Origin: an uncultured Tenacibaculum sp.
GTDB lineage: Bacteria > Bacteroidota > Bacteroidia > Flavobacteriales > Flavobacteriaceae
Length of the DNA: 64,000 bases
Direction: 5' to 3'
NCBI RefSeq assembly: GCF_947498805.1
Contig: NZ_CANMLT010000004.1
Coordinates: 186,001-250,000 of the forward strand
In this document: piece after piece, positions 26,355-35,355 of the stretch
How positions within the stretch are numbered: position 1 is the stretch's first letter
How the letters are laid out: every line of letters begins with the position of its first letter
Translations under genes and position numbers: made by a program
Notes under the pieces: model-generated
Databases searched by the model: none
What the model was told of the DNA's origin: nothing
What the model saw: only the letters and a program-made list of their open reading frames with translations

Positions 26355-26816
26355 ATGAATTTAGTAACTACAAGAGAGGCAAGAATAGAAGATCTAGATA
26401 CCTTACTAGAATTTGAGCAAGGAGTTATAGAAGCAGAAAGACCCTTAGATCCTTTTTTAAAGAAAGGAAGTATTAATTACTATGATATTGAAAAATTAAT
26501 TTCTTCTGAAAATGTACATCTTGTAGTAGCTACATCAAACGAAGAAATTGTTGGATCTGGTTATGTTAGAATAGAGAACTCTGGGAGCTATCATAAAAAT
26601 GAGCAAAACGGATACATTGGTTTTATGTATGTTAAACCGAGTTTTAGAGGAAAAAGAATAAGTGCCGTTGTTTTAGAAAGCTTAAAAGAATGGTCAAAAA
26701 ATAAAGGATTAAAAGAGCTTAGGCTCGATGTTTATAATGCCAACCTAGCAGCAATTAAATCTTATGAACGTTTTGGTTTTAATAAAAGCTTGGTTAACAT
26801 GAGAATGGAAATCTAA
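26355..26816 (+). CDS. GNAT family N-acetyltransferase
   Basis: A 153-residue acetyl-CoA-dependent transferase. It has the GNAT core GYIGFMYVKPSFRGKRISAVVLESLKEWSKNKG, where RGKRIS is the pyrophosphate-binding Q/RxxGxG/A-type loop, followed by LRLDVYNANLAAIKSYERFGF. The substrate is unknown. It lies in the tight operon between the GT2 and dihydroorotase. Confidence 0.85.
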   Translation: MNLVTTREARIEDLDTLLEFEQGVIEAERPLDPFLKKGSINYYDIEKLISSENVHLVVATSNEEIVGSGYVRIENSGSYHKNEQNGYIGFMYVKPSFRGKRISAVVLESLKEWSKNKGLKELRLDVYNANLAAIKSYERFGFNKSLVNMRMEI

Positions 26817-26820
26817 CAAA

Positions 26821-28161
26821 ATGAAGCAGTCATACTTAATTAAAAATGCACAAATCGTTAATGAAAACAAGGTTTTTAAAGGCGATGTATTAGTAGAAGG
26901 AGAATTAATAAAAGAAATAGGTACAAATATTACTCCTTCGGAAGAAATGAACGTTGTAAATGCTGAGGGGAAATATTTAATCCCAGGAATGATTGATGAT
27001 CAGGTACACTTTCGTGAACCAGGATTAACTCATAAGGCAAATATTGCAACAGAAAGTAAGGCTGCGGTAGCAGGAGGAATTACTTCTTTTATTGAAATGC
27101 CTAATACGGTTCCACAAGCTACGACTCAAGAATTATTAGAAGATAAGTTTGAAATAGCATCTAAAACTTCGTATGCCAACTATTCTTTTATGTTTGGAGG
27201 AACGAATGATAATTTAGAAGAGCTGTTAAAAACAGACCCTAAAAATGTTGCTGGGATTAAGTTATTTTTAGGTTCGTCTACAGGAAATATGTTAGTAGAC
27301 AATCAAGAAGTTTTAGAAAAGATTTTTTCTTCTACTAAAATGCTTATCTCTGTTCATTGTGAAGATGAAGCTACTATTAGAAAGAATACTGCTGAGTATA
27401 AAGAAAAATATGGAGATGATATACCAGTAAAGTATCATCCAATTATTAGAAGTGAAGAAGCTTGTTATTTATCGTCTTCTAAAGCGATAGAATTAGCAAA
27501 GAAAACAGGTGCACGTTTACATGTTTTTCACTTATCTACAGAGAAAGAAACGCACTTGTTTAGAAATGATATTCCATTAGAAGAAAAGCAAATAACTGCT
27601 GAGGTTTGTGTACATCACTTGTGGTTTACAGATGCTGATTATGAGAAGAAAGGAACGCATATTAAATGGAATCCAGCAGTAAAAACACAAAAGGATAGAG
27701 ATGGTTTATGGAAAGCTCTTTTAGATGATAGAATTGATATCATTGCTACAGATCACGCTCCTCATACCTTAGAAGAAAAAGCAAATGTTTATACAAAAGC
27801 ACCAAGTGGAGGTCCTTTAGTTCAACATGCGGTATTGGCTATTTTAGAAAAGGTAAAAGAAGGTGTTTTATCAATTGAAAAGGCAGTAGAGAAAATGTGC
27901 CATAATCCGGCTAAAATCTTTAAAGTAGAAAAAAGAGGATATATAAAAGAAGGATACTATGCTGATTTAGTTTTAGTAGATTCTGATAGTAATTGGACCG
28001 TATCAAAGGAGAATGTTTTATACAAATGTGGATGGTCTCCATTTGAAGGAGTTGAGTTTTCGAATAAAATTTCGCATACATTTATCAACGGGAATTTAAT
28101 GTACGAAAACGGTAATTTTAATGAAGAAATAAAAGGGAAAAGATTAATGTTTAATAGATAA
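26821..28161 (+). CDS. pyrC: Dihydroorotase
   Basis: Dihydroorotase closes N-carbamoyl-aspartate to dihydroorotate in pyrimidine synthesis. The 446-residue protein is an amidohydrolase with the substrate-binding FREPG at 64-68. Metal-binding elements are visible in VSVHCEDEA-type HCEDE, HVFHLST, EVCVHHLWF and ATDHAPHT. The first motif reads DDQVHFREPG, with Gln61 where most dihydroorotases have the first His of HxH; His63 is kept. I recall this variant from other Bacteroidetes. Stop and next start overlap by one base with the DUF4296 gene. Confidence 0.92.
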   Translation: MKQSYLIKNAQIVNENKVFKGDVLVEGELIKEIGTNITPSEEMNVVNAEGKYLIPGMIDDQVHFREPGLTHKANIATESKAAVAGGITSFIEMPNTVPQATTQELLEDKFEIASKTSYANYSFMFGGTNDNLEELLKTDPKNVAGIKLFLGSSTGNMLVDNQEVLEKIFSSTKMLISVHCEDEATIRKNTAEYKEKYGDDIPVKYHPIIRSEEACYLSSSKAIELAKKTGARLHVFHLSTEKETHLFRNDIPLEEKQITAEVCVHHLWFTDADYEKKGTHIKWNPAVKTQKDRDGLWKALLDDRIDIIATDHAPHTLEEKANVYTKAPSGGPLVQHAVLAILEKVKEGVLSIEKAVEKMCHNPAKIFKVEKRGYIKEGYYADLVLVDSDSNWTVSKENVLYKCGWSPFEGVEFSNKISHTFINGNLMYENGNFNEEIKGKRLMFNR

Positions 28162-28652
28162 TGAAAAAAGGGGGATATTTTTTATTAGCTGTTGTTTTAA
28201 TTTTTGCTTCTTGCACAAGTAATACAATCTATGAGAAACCTAAGAATTTGATTCCAAAAGATTCAATGGTTGCTTTATTAACAGATATGTATGTTGCATC
28301 ATCTGCAAAAAACAGAAAGAATAGGTTTTTAAAAAAAGAAAAAAACTACGTCAAATTAGTATACGAAAAGTATAAAATAGATAGTACACGCTTTGATGAA
28401 AGCAATGCGTATTATACTTCAAGGATTGAAGATTATACGGTAATGTTGAAAGAGGTAAAAGTAAGAATAGACTCTTTATTTGATACCTATGACCGTGAGC
28501 TTGCTGTGAGAGATTCTATTGGAAGAATTAAAAGAGGTGATTATAGTGGAAAAAGAGGTAGAGAGGAGTATGACGAATTGGATGAAGAAATATCTGATAA
28601 ATTAAAAGAAAAAAACACGAAGTTAAGTAGTTCAAAAAAGAGTCCTAAATAG
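28161..28652 (+). CDS. DUF4296 lipoprotein
   Basis: A 163-residue lipoprotein (lipobox FASC, signal MKKGGYFLLAVVLIFASC) with the DUF4296 pattern KDSMVALLTDMYVASSAKN and YEKYKIDSTRFDESNAYYTSRIEDYTVML. A charged, helical C-terminal tail runs from about 125. Members are widespread in Bacteroidetes without known function. It overlaps pyrC by one base and ends inside the terminator shared with the convergent dehydratase gene. Confidence 0.8.
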   Translation: MKKGGYFLLAVVLIFASCTSNTIYEKPKNLIPKDSMVALLTDMYVASSAKNRKNRFLKKEKNYVKLVYEKYKIDSTRFDESNAYYTSRIEDYTVMLKEVKVRIDSLFDTYDRELAVRDSIGRIKRGDYSGKRGREEYDELDEEISDKLKEKNTKLSSSKKSPK

Positions 28653-28662
28653 GCTCTTTTTT
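28634..28662. terminator. Bidirectional terminator between convergent genes
   Basis: AAAAAAGAG(T)CC and GGCTCTTTTTT form a stem with one bulged T around loop TAAATA. The stop codons of both flanking genes lie inside it. Confidence 0.75.
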
Positions 28663-29655
28663 GAATTCTTTACAAACGATATCAATGGTGTTTTCTATTG
28701 AATTAAATTTAAAAGGAAGTTGCTCCTCAATTTTTTTAGAAGAGTAAAAAGAAACATTGTGAGATGATTTTGCAGAGTTTTTAGTTAACAAAGGTGTCTT
28801 TCCAGTAAGTTTTGTTAAAATCCAATCAATTCTCCAAAATAGCTCTGTTGAGAATGTTCCAATTTTTATAGAAGGTCTCTTTTTACCTAAACCATCAGCA
28901 ATGGCAAAAAATAGTTCTTTAAAAGATTTGTTTTCAGAAACCAATACAAAACGTTCGTTTTTAATAGATGAGCTCATAAGTTGCATCATTGCCTTCACCA
29001 CATCAGTTACTCCTACAAACCCTGTGATTCCTTCAGTATAAAACTTAAAGCCATTGTATACTTGGCTAAATAGTTTACCAGAACCTTCGTTCCAAAAACC
29101 ACCACCTAAAATTACGCCAGGATTTACGATAACAACATCTAAACCTTCTTGGCTACCACGCCAAACTTCCATTTCAGCACCATATTTTGTGATGGCATAT
29201 CCGTGTTGATCTCCATTGTCACTCCATTCATCTTCTTCAGTTATTGGTTTGCCATTTATAGCATCACCAACAGCGGCAATAGAGCTTACAAAACAGAACT
29301 TTTCTACTTTTGCATCAATTGAAAAATTAACCAAGTTAGCGGTTCCTTCAATATTCACTTGTCGCATTTTTCTGTAATCCTTAGGATCAAAAGAAACCAA
29401 AGCGGCGCAATGATAGACGTGCGAAATATTTTGAAACACAGGTTGTAATGAAGGTACATCGGTAATATCAGCTTTTATCCATTCAATTTTAGAGAAAAGA
29501 GTGTCGATATCATCGGTATAAAAAGAAAAGATTTTTTTTACGTGTTCACGTTTTTCTTGTGTTCTATAAATAGCTCTAATTACATCATTTTTTAGTGTTA
29601 AATGATATAATAAATGAGCCCCAACTAAACCTGTTCCACCAGTAACTAAAATCAT
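28645..29655 (-). CDS. NAD-dependent epimerase/dehydratase family protein
   Basis: A 336-residue extended short-chain dehydrogenase. The NAD-binding GGTGLVGAHL is at residues 5-14. ADITDVPSL, FVSSIAAVG and the active-site YAITKYGAE (Tyr-x-x-x-Lys) follow, then VIVNPGVILGGGFW. The C-terminal region is substrate-specific and hard to assign; dihydroflavonol reductase-like and sterol dehydrogenase-like members share this pattern. It is monocistronic and convergent with the DUF4296 gene, overlapping by 8 bases. Confidence 0.85.
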   Translation of the reverse strand: MILVTGGTGLVGAHLLYHLTLKNDVIRAIYRTQEKREHVKKIFSFYTDDIDTLFSKIEWIKADITDVPSLQPVFQNISHVYHCAALVSFDPKDYRKMRQVNIEGTANLVNFSIDAKVEKFCFVSSIAAVGDAINGKPITEEDEWSDNGDQHGYAITKYGAEMEVWRGSQEGLDVVIVNPGVILGGGFWNEGSGKLFSQVYNGFKFYTEGITGFVGVTDVVKAMMQLMSSSIKNERFVLVSENKSFKELFFAIADGLGKKRPSIKIGTFSTELFWRIDWILTKLTGKTPLLTKNSAKSSHNVSFYSSKKIEEQLPFKFNSIENTIDIVCKEFKKEPI

Positions 29656-29688
29656 AAAGCGAATTTAGTTTTTTTTAGTTGATAAACT

Positions 29689-29696
29689 TATCTTTG
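29689..29696 (+). promoter_or_regulatory. -7 promoter element of tyrS
   Basis: TATCTTTG matches TAnnTTTG 21 bases before the tyrS ATG. The -33 element is not clear. Confidence 0.45.
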
Positions 29697-29717
29697 CCTC
29701 TTTAAAAATCAAAGAAA

Positions 29718-31022
29718 ATGACCAAGAATCTAGTAGAAGAATTACAATGGAGAGGTATGATACACGATATTATGCCAGGAACAGAAGAGCAATTACAAAA
29801 AGAAATGACTACAGCGTATATTGGCTTTGATCCTACATCAGATTCTTTACATATTGGTAGTTTGGTACCTATAATTTTATTGGTTCATATAGAAAAAGCA
29901 GGGCATAAACCTATTGCTTTAGTAGGTGGAGCTACCGGAATGATTGGAGACCCTTCGGGAAAGTCTGATGAACGTAACTTGTTAAACGAAGAAGCTTTAG
30001 CACATAATGTTGCCGGGATTAAAAGAACTTTAGCTCGTTTCTTAGATTTTGATAATGGTTCTGATAATTCACCAATTTTAGTAAATAACTATGATTGGAT
30101 GAAAGACTTTTCATTTATCGAGTTTGCTCGTGATGTAGGTAAGAGAATTACAGTAAATTATATGATGGCAAAAGATTCAGTTAAAAAACGTATTTCTGGT
30201 GAATCTGGAGGAGGTATGAGTTTTACAGAGTTTACATACCAATTAATTCAAGGATATGATTTTTATCATTTAAACAAAGCCCATAACTGCTTGTTACAAA
30301 TGGGAGGTTCTGATCAGTGGGGAAATATAACTACTGGAACGGAATTAGTTCGTAGAATGAATGTTGGTAAAGAGGTAAAAGCATATGCAGCAACTTGTCC
30401 ATTAATTACAAAAGCAGACGGATCTAAGTTTGGAAAGTCAGAAGGAGGAAATGTTTGGTTAGATGCTGATAAAACTTCAGTATATAAGTTTTACCAATTC
30501 TGGTTAAATACTTCTGATGAAGATGCTGAGAAGTATATAAAAATATTTACGTTTTTAGATAAGGAAACTATTGATGCTTTAATAGAAACGCATAAAGAAG
30601 CACCACATCAAAGAGCTTTACAAAAGAAGTTAGCAGAAGAGGTAACCACTTTTGTGCATTCAAAAGAAGAATTAGACAAAGCAATTGCTGCTTCTAATAT
30701 CTTATTTGGAAAATCAACAGCAGATGATTTAAAGAGTTTAGATGAGCAAACATTCTTAGATGTATTTGATGGAGTGCCACAAGCTGAAGTATCTCAAGAA
30801 GATATTGATAACGGTTTAGATATGATTGGAGCGTTAGCGGCTAAAACAGGCTTTTTAAAATCAAATGGAGATGCAAGAAGAGCGTTAAAAGAAAATTCTA
30901 TTTCTGTAAATAAGGAAAAAGTAAAAGAAGACTACACAATTACTGCTACAGATTTAATAGCAGAGAAATATGTTATTTTACAAAGAGGAAGAAGGAATTA
31001 TTTCTTAATAAAAATAGCTTAA
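29718..31022 (+). CDS. tyrS: Tyrosyl-tRNA synthetase
   Basis: TyrS charges tRNA-Tyr. The 434-residue protein is of the bacterial TyrRS type. The HIGH-equivalent HIGSL is at residues 45-49 and the KMSKS-equivalent KFGKS lies in [12 protein letters not shown]. Tyrosine-binding elements include [27 protein letters not shown]-terminal S4 RNA-binding domain (about 365-434) contains [21 protein letters not shown]. The convergent small Cys-rich gene overlaps its last 4 bases. Confidence 0.97.
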   Translation: MTKNLVEELQWRGMIHDIMPGTEEQLQKEMTTAYIGFDPTSDSLHIGSLVPIILLVHIEKAGHKPIALVGGATGMIGDPSGKSDERNLLNEEALAHNVAGIKRTLARFLDFDNGSDNSPILVNNYDWMKDFSFIEFARDVGKRITVNYMMAKDSVKKRISGESGGGMSFTEFTYQLIQGYDFYHLNKAHNCLLQMGGSDQWGNITTGTELVRRMNVGKEVKAYAATCPLITKADGSKFGKSEGGNVWLDADKTSVYKFYQFWLNTSDEDAEKYIKIFTFLDKETIDALIETHKEAPHQRALQKKLAEEVTTFVHSKEELDKAIAASNILFGKSTADDLKSLDEQTFLDVFDGVPQAEVSQEDIDNGLDMIGALAAKTGFLKSNGDARRALKENSISVNKEKVKEDYTITATDLIAEKYVILQRGRRNYFLIKIA

Positions 31023-31207
31023 GAAGCTATTTTAATATCAAAAGTTAAAGGGCATCGCTTACAGTTGATGCCTTTTTTCTTATACTTATTACAGCATTTA
31101 CTTTTCGGTTTAATACAACTACTTGCACAAGAAGAAGCACACGATTCAGTGGCTACTGCTTTAGGTAGCGATTTAACTTTCTTAGTATCAGTATAAAAAA
31201 CAATCAT
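31019..31207 (-). CDS. Small cysteine-rich protein
   Basis: A 62-residue basic protein with nine or so cysteines arranged CASSCASSC, then CCxKYKKKGxxCKRCP. Such spacing suggests metal binding, as in metallothionein-like or zinc-ribbon-like peptides. No signal peptide or transmembrane segment, so it is probably cytoplasmic. Support for a real gene is the -7 element TATATTTG at 31231-31238, 24 bases before the ATG, and the non-random composition. It is divergent from the metal-handling operon at 31340. No named family recognised. Confidence 0.65.
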   Translation of the reverse strand: MIVFYTDTKKVKSLPKAVATESCASSCASSCIKPKSKCCNKYKKKGINCKRCPLTFDIKIAS

Positions 31208-31230
31208 TATCGTTGAATATAAAATCGATG

Positions 31231-31257
31231 CAAATATAGTGTTTTATTTAGAATAAA
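31231..31257 (-). promoter_or_regulatory. Promoter with inverted repeat, small Cys-rich gene
   Basis: Minus-strand TATATTTG (31231-31238) is followed upstream by TTTATT-TAG-AATAAA (31243-31257), a perfect 6-3-6 inverted repeat in the -10 to -33 spacer. This is a possible operator, although AT-rich sequence makes such repeats common. Confidence 0.4.
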
Positions 31258-31307
31258 TTAAAATAGTTTTTTAAACGAATTTATTAGTATCTTTTTTTTG
31301 TGGTGCT

Positions 31308-31315
31308 TACCTTTG
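31308..31315 (+). promoter_or_regulatory. -7 element of the metal-handling operon
   Basis: TACCTTTG matches TAnnTTTG. Transcription would start near 31322, so the TTG start at 31298 is excluded and a start at about 31340 favoured. Confidence 0.45.
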
Positions 31316-31339
31316 CATTTCCAAATAAATCAAGGGGTT

Positions 31340-31705
31340 TTGCTTAAAAGGCTAACAATATTTTTCTTCATATTTCTTTATGGTATAGCAATGCTAAGAC
31401 CCATAGCTCCTTTTGTTGAATATGCTATCAACTACGATTATATTGCAAAAGTTTTATGTATTAACAAAGACAAACCTGAAATGAGTTGTAAAGGGAAGTG
31501 TCAGTTAATGAAAAAATTAGAACAGCAACAAGAAGAAGACTTTAAGTCGTTGCGAATTGCTTTAGAAGAATATCCGATTGGATTTGTTGAGTTTTTACAA
31601 ATAAAACTGTCAATACCTACAAATAATACTTCAAACAACTTCTTGTATTCAAAGAAGTATAGATATCAGTTTATTCATTCAGTTTTTCATCCTCCAACAG
31701 TTTAA
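31340..31705 (+). CDS. Small membrane-anchored CxGKC protein
   Basis: A protein of about 121 residues with an N-terminal membrane segment (KRLTIFFFIFLYGIAMLRPIAPF), then CINKDKPEMSCKGKCQLMKKLEQQ and a C-terminal SVFHPP. The three-cysteine motif and the terminal FHPP recur in small Bacteroidetes proteins encoded beside metal-related genes, as far as I recall, so metal binding in the periplasm is plausible. There is no ATG at the beginning. TTG 31340, just after AAGGGG, is my choice; the exact start is uncertain. It leads into the Met/His-rich outer-membrane protein after a 161-base gap. Confidence 0.6.
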   Translation: MLKRLTIFFFIFLYGIAMLRPIAPFVEYAINYDYIAKVLCINKDKPEMSCKGKCQLMKKLEQQQEEDFKSLRIALEEYPIGFVEFLQIKLSIPTNNTSNNFLYSKKYRYQFIHSVFHPPTV

Positions 31706-31750
31706 ATTTTACATACAGTAAAATAATTACAGTTAAGTAGCCTGCTTAAC

Positions 31751-31816
31751 TGGTTAAAACAATACGTAAAATTCAAAAATAACACTGATGGCTTTGCCTT
31801 TATATGTGGTTAAAAC
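31751..31816. repeat. Spaced direct repeat in the metal-locus intergenic region
   Basis: TGGTTAAAAC occurs at 31751-31760 and 31807-31816, each soon followed by CGTA. Inverted repeats CAGTTAAG/CTTAACTG (31730-31752) and CACTGAT/ATCAGTG (31783-31849) surround it. The whole 161-base gap could be a structured leader or operator region. Confidence 0.4.
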
Positions 31817-31866
31817 CTCGTATAAAGAAATAGTTATGGTCAATCAGTGACTTAAAAGTAAAACTG

Positions 31867-32913
31867 ATGAAATCAATTAAAATCATCTTTATAGGAATAC
31901 TTGTATTCTTATCACAAACAATAAATGCACAAGAAAAAGAACACCACAAAAACGAATGGAAATCTAATAGACCCGATGGTCATGCACCTATAAGTGTTAT
32001 GGGAGATCATTACCATCATAAAGGAGAAGTAATGTTTTCATATAGATTCATGTATATGAACATGAAAGGTTTACAAAGGGGAAGTGATGCTATTTCTAAT
32101 TCAGAAGCACATAACGCAGGGTATATGGTAACACCTCTTTCAATGCCAATGAAAATGCATATGCTAGGAGCAATGTATGCACCATCAGATAAAGTAACTC
32201 TACTGGCTATGGTAAACTATATTCAAAATGATATGGATTTACAAATGCGAAACATGATGACAGGAATGATTATGCCTTTTTCTACATCGTCTTCTGGTTT
32301 AGGAGATTTGAAATTAGGAATGCTTTATAAATTCATCAATGAGAATAAAGGTTCTTTACATGCAAATGTTGCCATTTCTATTCCTACAGGAGATTTAAAC
32401 GCCAAGGATGTTACACCAATGTCGAGCTCAAATAAGATTCAATTGCCATACCCAATGCAAATTGGAAGCGGAACCTATGATGCAGATTTAGGGTTAACTT
32501 ATTTAGGGCAAGCGACTACAGTTTCTTGGGGGAGTCAGTTAAAAGCAACCTATCGTTTTGGTAGAAACAAGTACGACTATTCTTTAGGGAATCGTTATAG
32601 TTTAAACTCTTGGTTTGCGGTAAAAACACATAAGTGGCTAAGTTTCTCTGCTCGCTTAGAAGGATTAGTGGTGAGCTCAATCAATGGTAGAAACCCTAAC
32701 TTAAATCCAATGATGGTTACCACAGCAGATGTAGCAAATTCTGGAGGTAAGTTTGTAAATGGAGGTTTAGGATTTAACATCTATGCTTTTGAAGGATCAT
32801 TAAAAAACCTTCGATTTGGATTTGAGTTTAGTACGCCATTATACCAAAACCTTAACGGAATTCAATTAAAAACTAAAGAAACGATTACTGCAGGACTGCA
32901 ATATTCTCTATAG
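31867..32913 (+). CDS. Met/His-rich outer-membrane beta-barrel protein
   Basis: A 348-residue exported protein (signal MKSIKIIFIGILVFLSQTINAQ). The N-terminal region is rich in His and Met: EKEHHKNEW, MGDHYHHKGEVM, PLSMPMKMHMLGAMY and DLQMRNMMTGMIMPF. A beta-barrel of transporter type follows, ending LQYSL. Met/His-rich segments at an outer-membrane protein usually point to copper binding. It precedes a TonB receptor by 31 bases, so the two are likely co-expressed. The metal is an inference. Confidence 0.65.
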   Translation: MKSIKIIFIGILVFLSQTINAQEKEHHKNEWKSNRPDGHAPISVMGDHYHHKGEVMFSYRFMYMNMKGLQRGSDAISNSEAHNAGYMVTPLSMPMKMHMLGAMYAPSDKVTLLAMVNYIQNDMDLQMRNMMTGMIMPFSTSSSGLGDLKLGMLYKFINENKGSLHANVAISIPTGDLNAKDVTPMSSSNKIQLPYPMQIGSGTYDADLGLTYLGQATTVSWGSQLKATYRFGRNKYDYSLGNRYSLNSWFAVKTHKWLSFSARLEGLVVSSINGRNPNLNPMMVTTADVANSGGKFVNGGLGFNIYAFEGSLKNLRFGFEFSTPLYQNLNGIQLKTKETITAGLQYSL

Positions 32914-32944
32914 TAATTAAGTAACATATCAATTTATTTTCAAG

Positions 32945-35296
32945 ATGAAAAAAGCAGCATTAATTATGTGCTTAGGACTGCTATTGCCTATTTTTAAAGG
33001 GTTTTCTCAAGTAACTTTTAAAGGAAAAATAGTAAACAAAGAAAATGAACCAGTCGTTGGAGCAACTATTGTTTCAACAGAAAATAAAAACAAAGGAACC
33101 GTTTCTGATATAGAAGGAAACTTTAGTATAAACCTAGAAACTTCAAAAGTAGAAGTATCTAGTATAGGCTATTTATCGAAATTAGTTGTGTTATCAGGGC
33201 AGAATAATCGTATTACTTTAGAATCTGCTATCGAAAGCTTAGAAGAGGTAATTATTTCTGCAAGTAGAGAAACACAAAAAAGAAAAGAAGTTCCTGCTTC
33301 CATAGGTCTATTAAATGCAAACCAAATAAAAGAAACCAAAGCATTTGGTATAGAACAATTGGTAAATCAAATACCAGGAGTATTTATGAGTACTTCTAAA
33401 GCGTCTAGTAATGAACAACATTTTATGGCAACACGTTCACCTATTTCAACCAAATCATTGTTTTTGTATGTTGAAGATGGTTTACCAATACGTCCGGTTG
33501 CAGTATTCAATCACAATGCTTTGTTAGAAATGAACAATACTACCTTTGAAAGAGTTGAGGTATTAAAAGGACCGGCATCGAGTATTTATGGTAGTGAAGC
33601 AATTGGAGGAAGTTTTAATTTTATAACGAAAAATCCAAGAAAGGATTTTGGAGGATCTATAGGATTTCAAATAAATGACCTTGGACTAACAAGGTATGAG
33701 CTGGAAGCTTCCACCACAGTAAAAGAAAAGTATGGCTTTTATATAGGCGGACATCATATTCGAAGAGATAATGGGGTTGTAGGACATTCCGATTATGAAA
33801 AAATAGCAATTTCTTTTAAAAATGTAAATGATTTTTCGGAAGATTTACAATGGACCAATAGCTTAACATACATCAACTATCGTTCAGATATGTCTGGTTC
33901 TATTTCAGAGAAAAATTATACCGATGGAAACTATGAAAGCAATCAAACATTTACCGAAAGAGAAGCCAAAGCATTTAGATTTCGTTCAACATTAGATAAA
34001 TTTTGGAACAGTACTAATAAAACCTCTTTTAACTTTTTTTACAGAAATAATGAGATGAATCAACTACCATCTTATAGAATTAGACAAAATAGAGTGGGTG
34101 GTGTTTTAGACGGAACAGGTACTGGAGAAATTAATTCAAATAGATTTAAAAGTTATGTTGGGTTAATACAACATAAAATAGATTTTAACTTTGCTAATTC
34201 AAGCTTAATTGTTGGAGCAACTACAGATTTTTCTCCACAAGCTTATGAAGCAGAGAACATTGATGTTGTGGTAAATACCACTACTGCTCAAAATACAGAC
34301 TATTCAATACGAAATGGAGATTATATCTTAAAGTATGAAGCAGATATATTTAATTATGCTGGGTATGCACAATTTGAAATATCACCATTAGAAAAAGTTA
34401 AGTTAACTGGGGCGCTACGTTATGACGGCTTTACCTATGATTATGATAATTTAGATGAAGGAAACTCAGGAGTACAAGACACAAAAATTAGTTATAATAA
34501 CTATTCACCTAAATTAGGAATCAACTTAAATCTAACTAAACGCGCAGGGATTTACTCTAGCTATTCAAAAGGATTTACACCTCCTCAAGTTGGAACACTT
34601 TTTAGAAATGGAAAAAACAGAACGGGAAATGCGTTTTCTTTAAAACCAGCCAAATTTCACAATTACGAAATAGGAGGATATTTTACGATTCCATCAAAAT
34701 TAAAAGTAGATGTTGCAATTTATCAATTAGATGGGATTGATAGATTAATTTCAATAAGAGACGATAGTGGAAATTTCGTGCAAAAGAATGCAGGGAAAAC
34801 AACCTCCAATGGAATCGAATTAGGAGTGAAATATAACCTTTTAGAAAACTTATATATTAACTATAGCGGAAGCTATGCTACTCATAAATATCTTTCGTTT
34901 TTTGAAAATAATGTAGACTACTCGAATACCGATATGCAAACAGCTCCAAATTATATTGCAGTATCTACGATTAATTATAAACCTATTAAAAGCTTATTGT
35001 TAACTCTAGAACATGAACAAATAGGAAAGTACAATACAAGTTTTGAAGGACAAGCGGTAATAGGAAAAGATGCCTCTGGAGGAGATGTTTTGGGAACTTC
35101 TACATATGAAGGACACCATATTTTCAATTTTAGAGCAAATTATACCTACAAACAGTTTGAAATATGGGGGCAAGCACTAAACATTTTTGATAAACTGTAT
35201 GCAGTAAGAGCTTCTTACAGTAGATGGAGTAAGCAAAACACTTATAGTGTAGGAAACCCAAGAGCTTTTCATTTTGGAGTAAAGTATAATTTTTAA
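32945..35296 (+). CDS. TonB-dependent receptor of the metal-handling locus
   Basis: A 783-residue outer-membrane receptor of siderophore/metal size. The signal (MKKAALIMCLGLLLPIFKGFSQ) precedes a carboxypeptidase-regulatory-like domain (about 22-98). A plug follows (about 105-235), with KRKEVPASIGLLNANQIKET, VEDGLPIRPVA and RVEVLKGPASSIYGSEAIGGSFNF. The barrel ends FHFGVKYNF. The operon context (Met/His-rich barrel upstream, PepSY protein downstream) suggests import of a metal or metal complex. It is much shorter than the Oar-like and DUF5689-linked receptors in this window. Confidence 0.85.
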   Translation: MKKAALIMCLGLLLPIFKGFSQVTFKGKIVNKENEPVVGATIVSTENKNKGTVSDIEGNFSINLETSKVEVSSIGYLSKLVVLSGQNNRITLESAIESLEEVIISASRETQKRKEVPASIGLLNANQIKETKAFGIEQLVNQIPGVFMSTSKASSNEQHFMATRSPISTKSLFLYVEDGLPIRPVAVFNHNALLEMNNTTFERVEVLKGPASSIYGSEAIGGSFNFITKNPRKDFGGSIGFQINDLGLTRYELEASTTVKEKYGFYIGGHHIRRDNGVVGHSDYEKIAISFKNVNDFSEDLQWTNSLTYINYRSDMSGSISEKNYTDGNYESNQTFTEREAKAFRFRSTLDKFWNSTNKTSFNFFYRNNEMNQLPSYRIRQNRVGGVLDGTGTGEINSNRFKSYVGLIQHKIDFNFANSSLIVGATTDFSPQAYEAENIDVVVNTTTAQNTDYSIRNGDYILKYEADIFNYAGYAQFEISPLEKVKLTGALRYDGFTYDYDNLDEGNSGVQDTKISYNNYSPKLGINLNLTKRAGIYSSYSKGFTPPQVGTLFRNGKNRTGNAFSLKPAKFHNYEIGGYFTIPSKLKVDVAIYQLDGIDRLISIRDDSGNFVQKNAGKTTSNGIELGVKYNLLENLYINYSGSYATHKYLSFFENNVDYSNTDMQTAPNYIAVSTINYKPIKSLLLTLEHEQIGKYNTSFEGQAVIGKDASGGDVLGTSTYEGHHIFNFRANYTYKQFEIWGQALNIFDKLYAVRASYSRWSKQNTYSVGNPRAFHFGVKYNF

Positions 35297-35355
35297 TAAT
35301 GATCTAAAGCACAATTGACTGAATTAAGCTAGTTGTGCTTTTCAATTTTACTATA

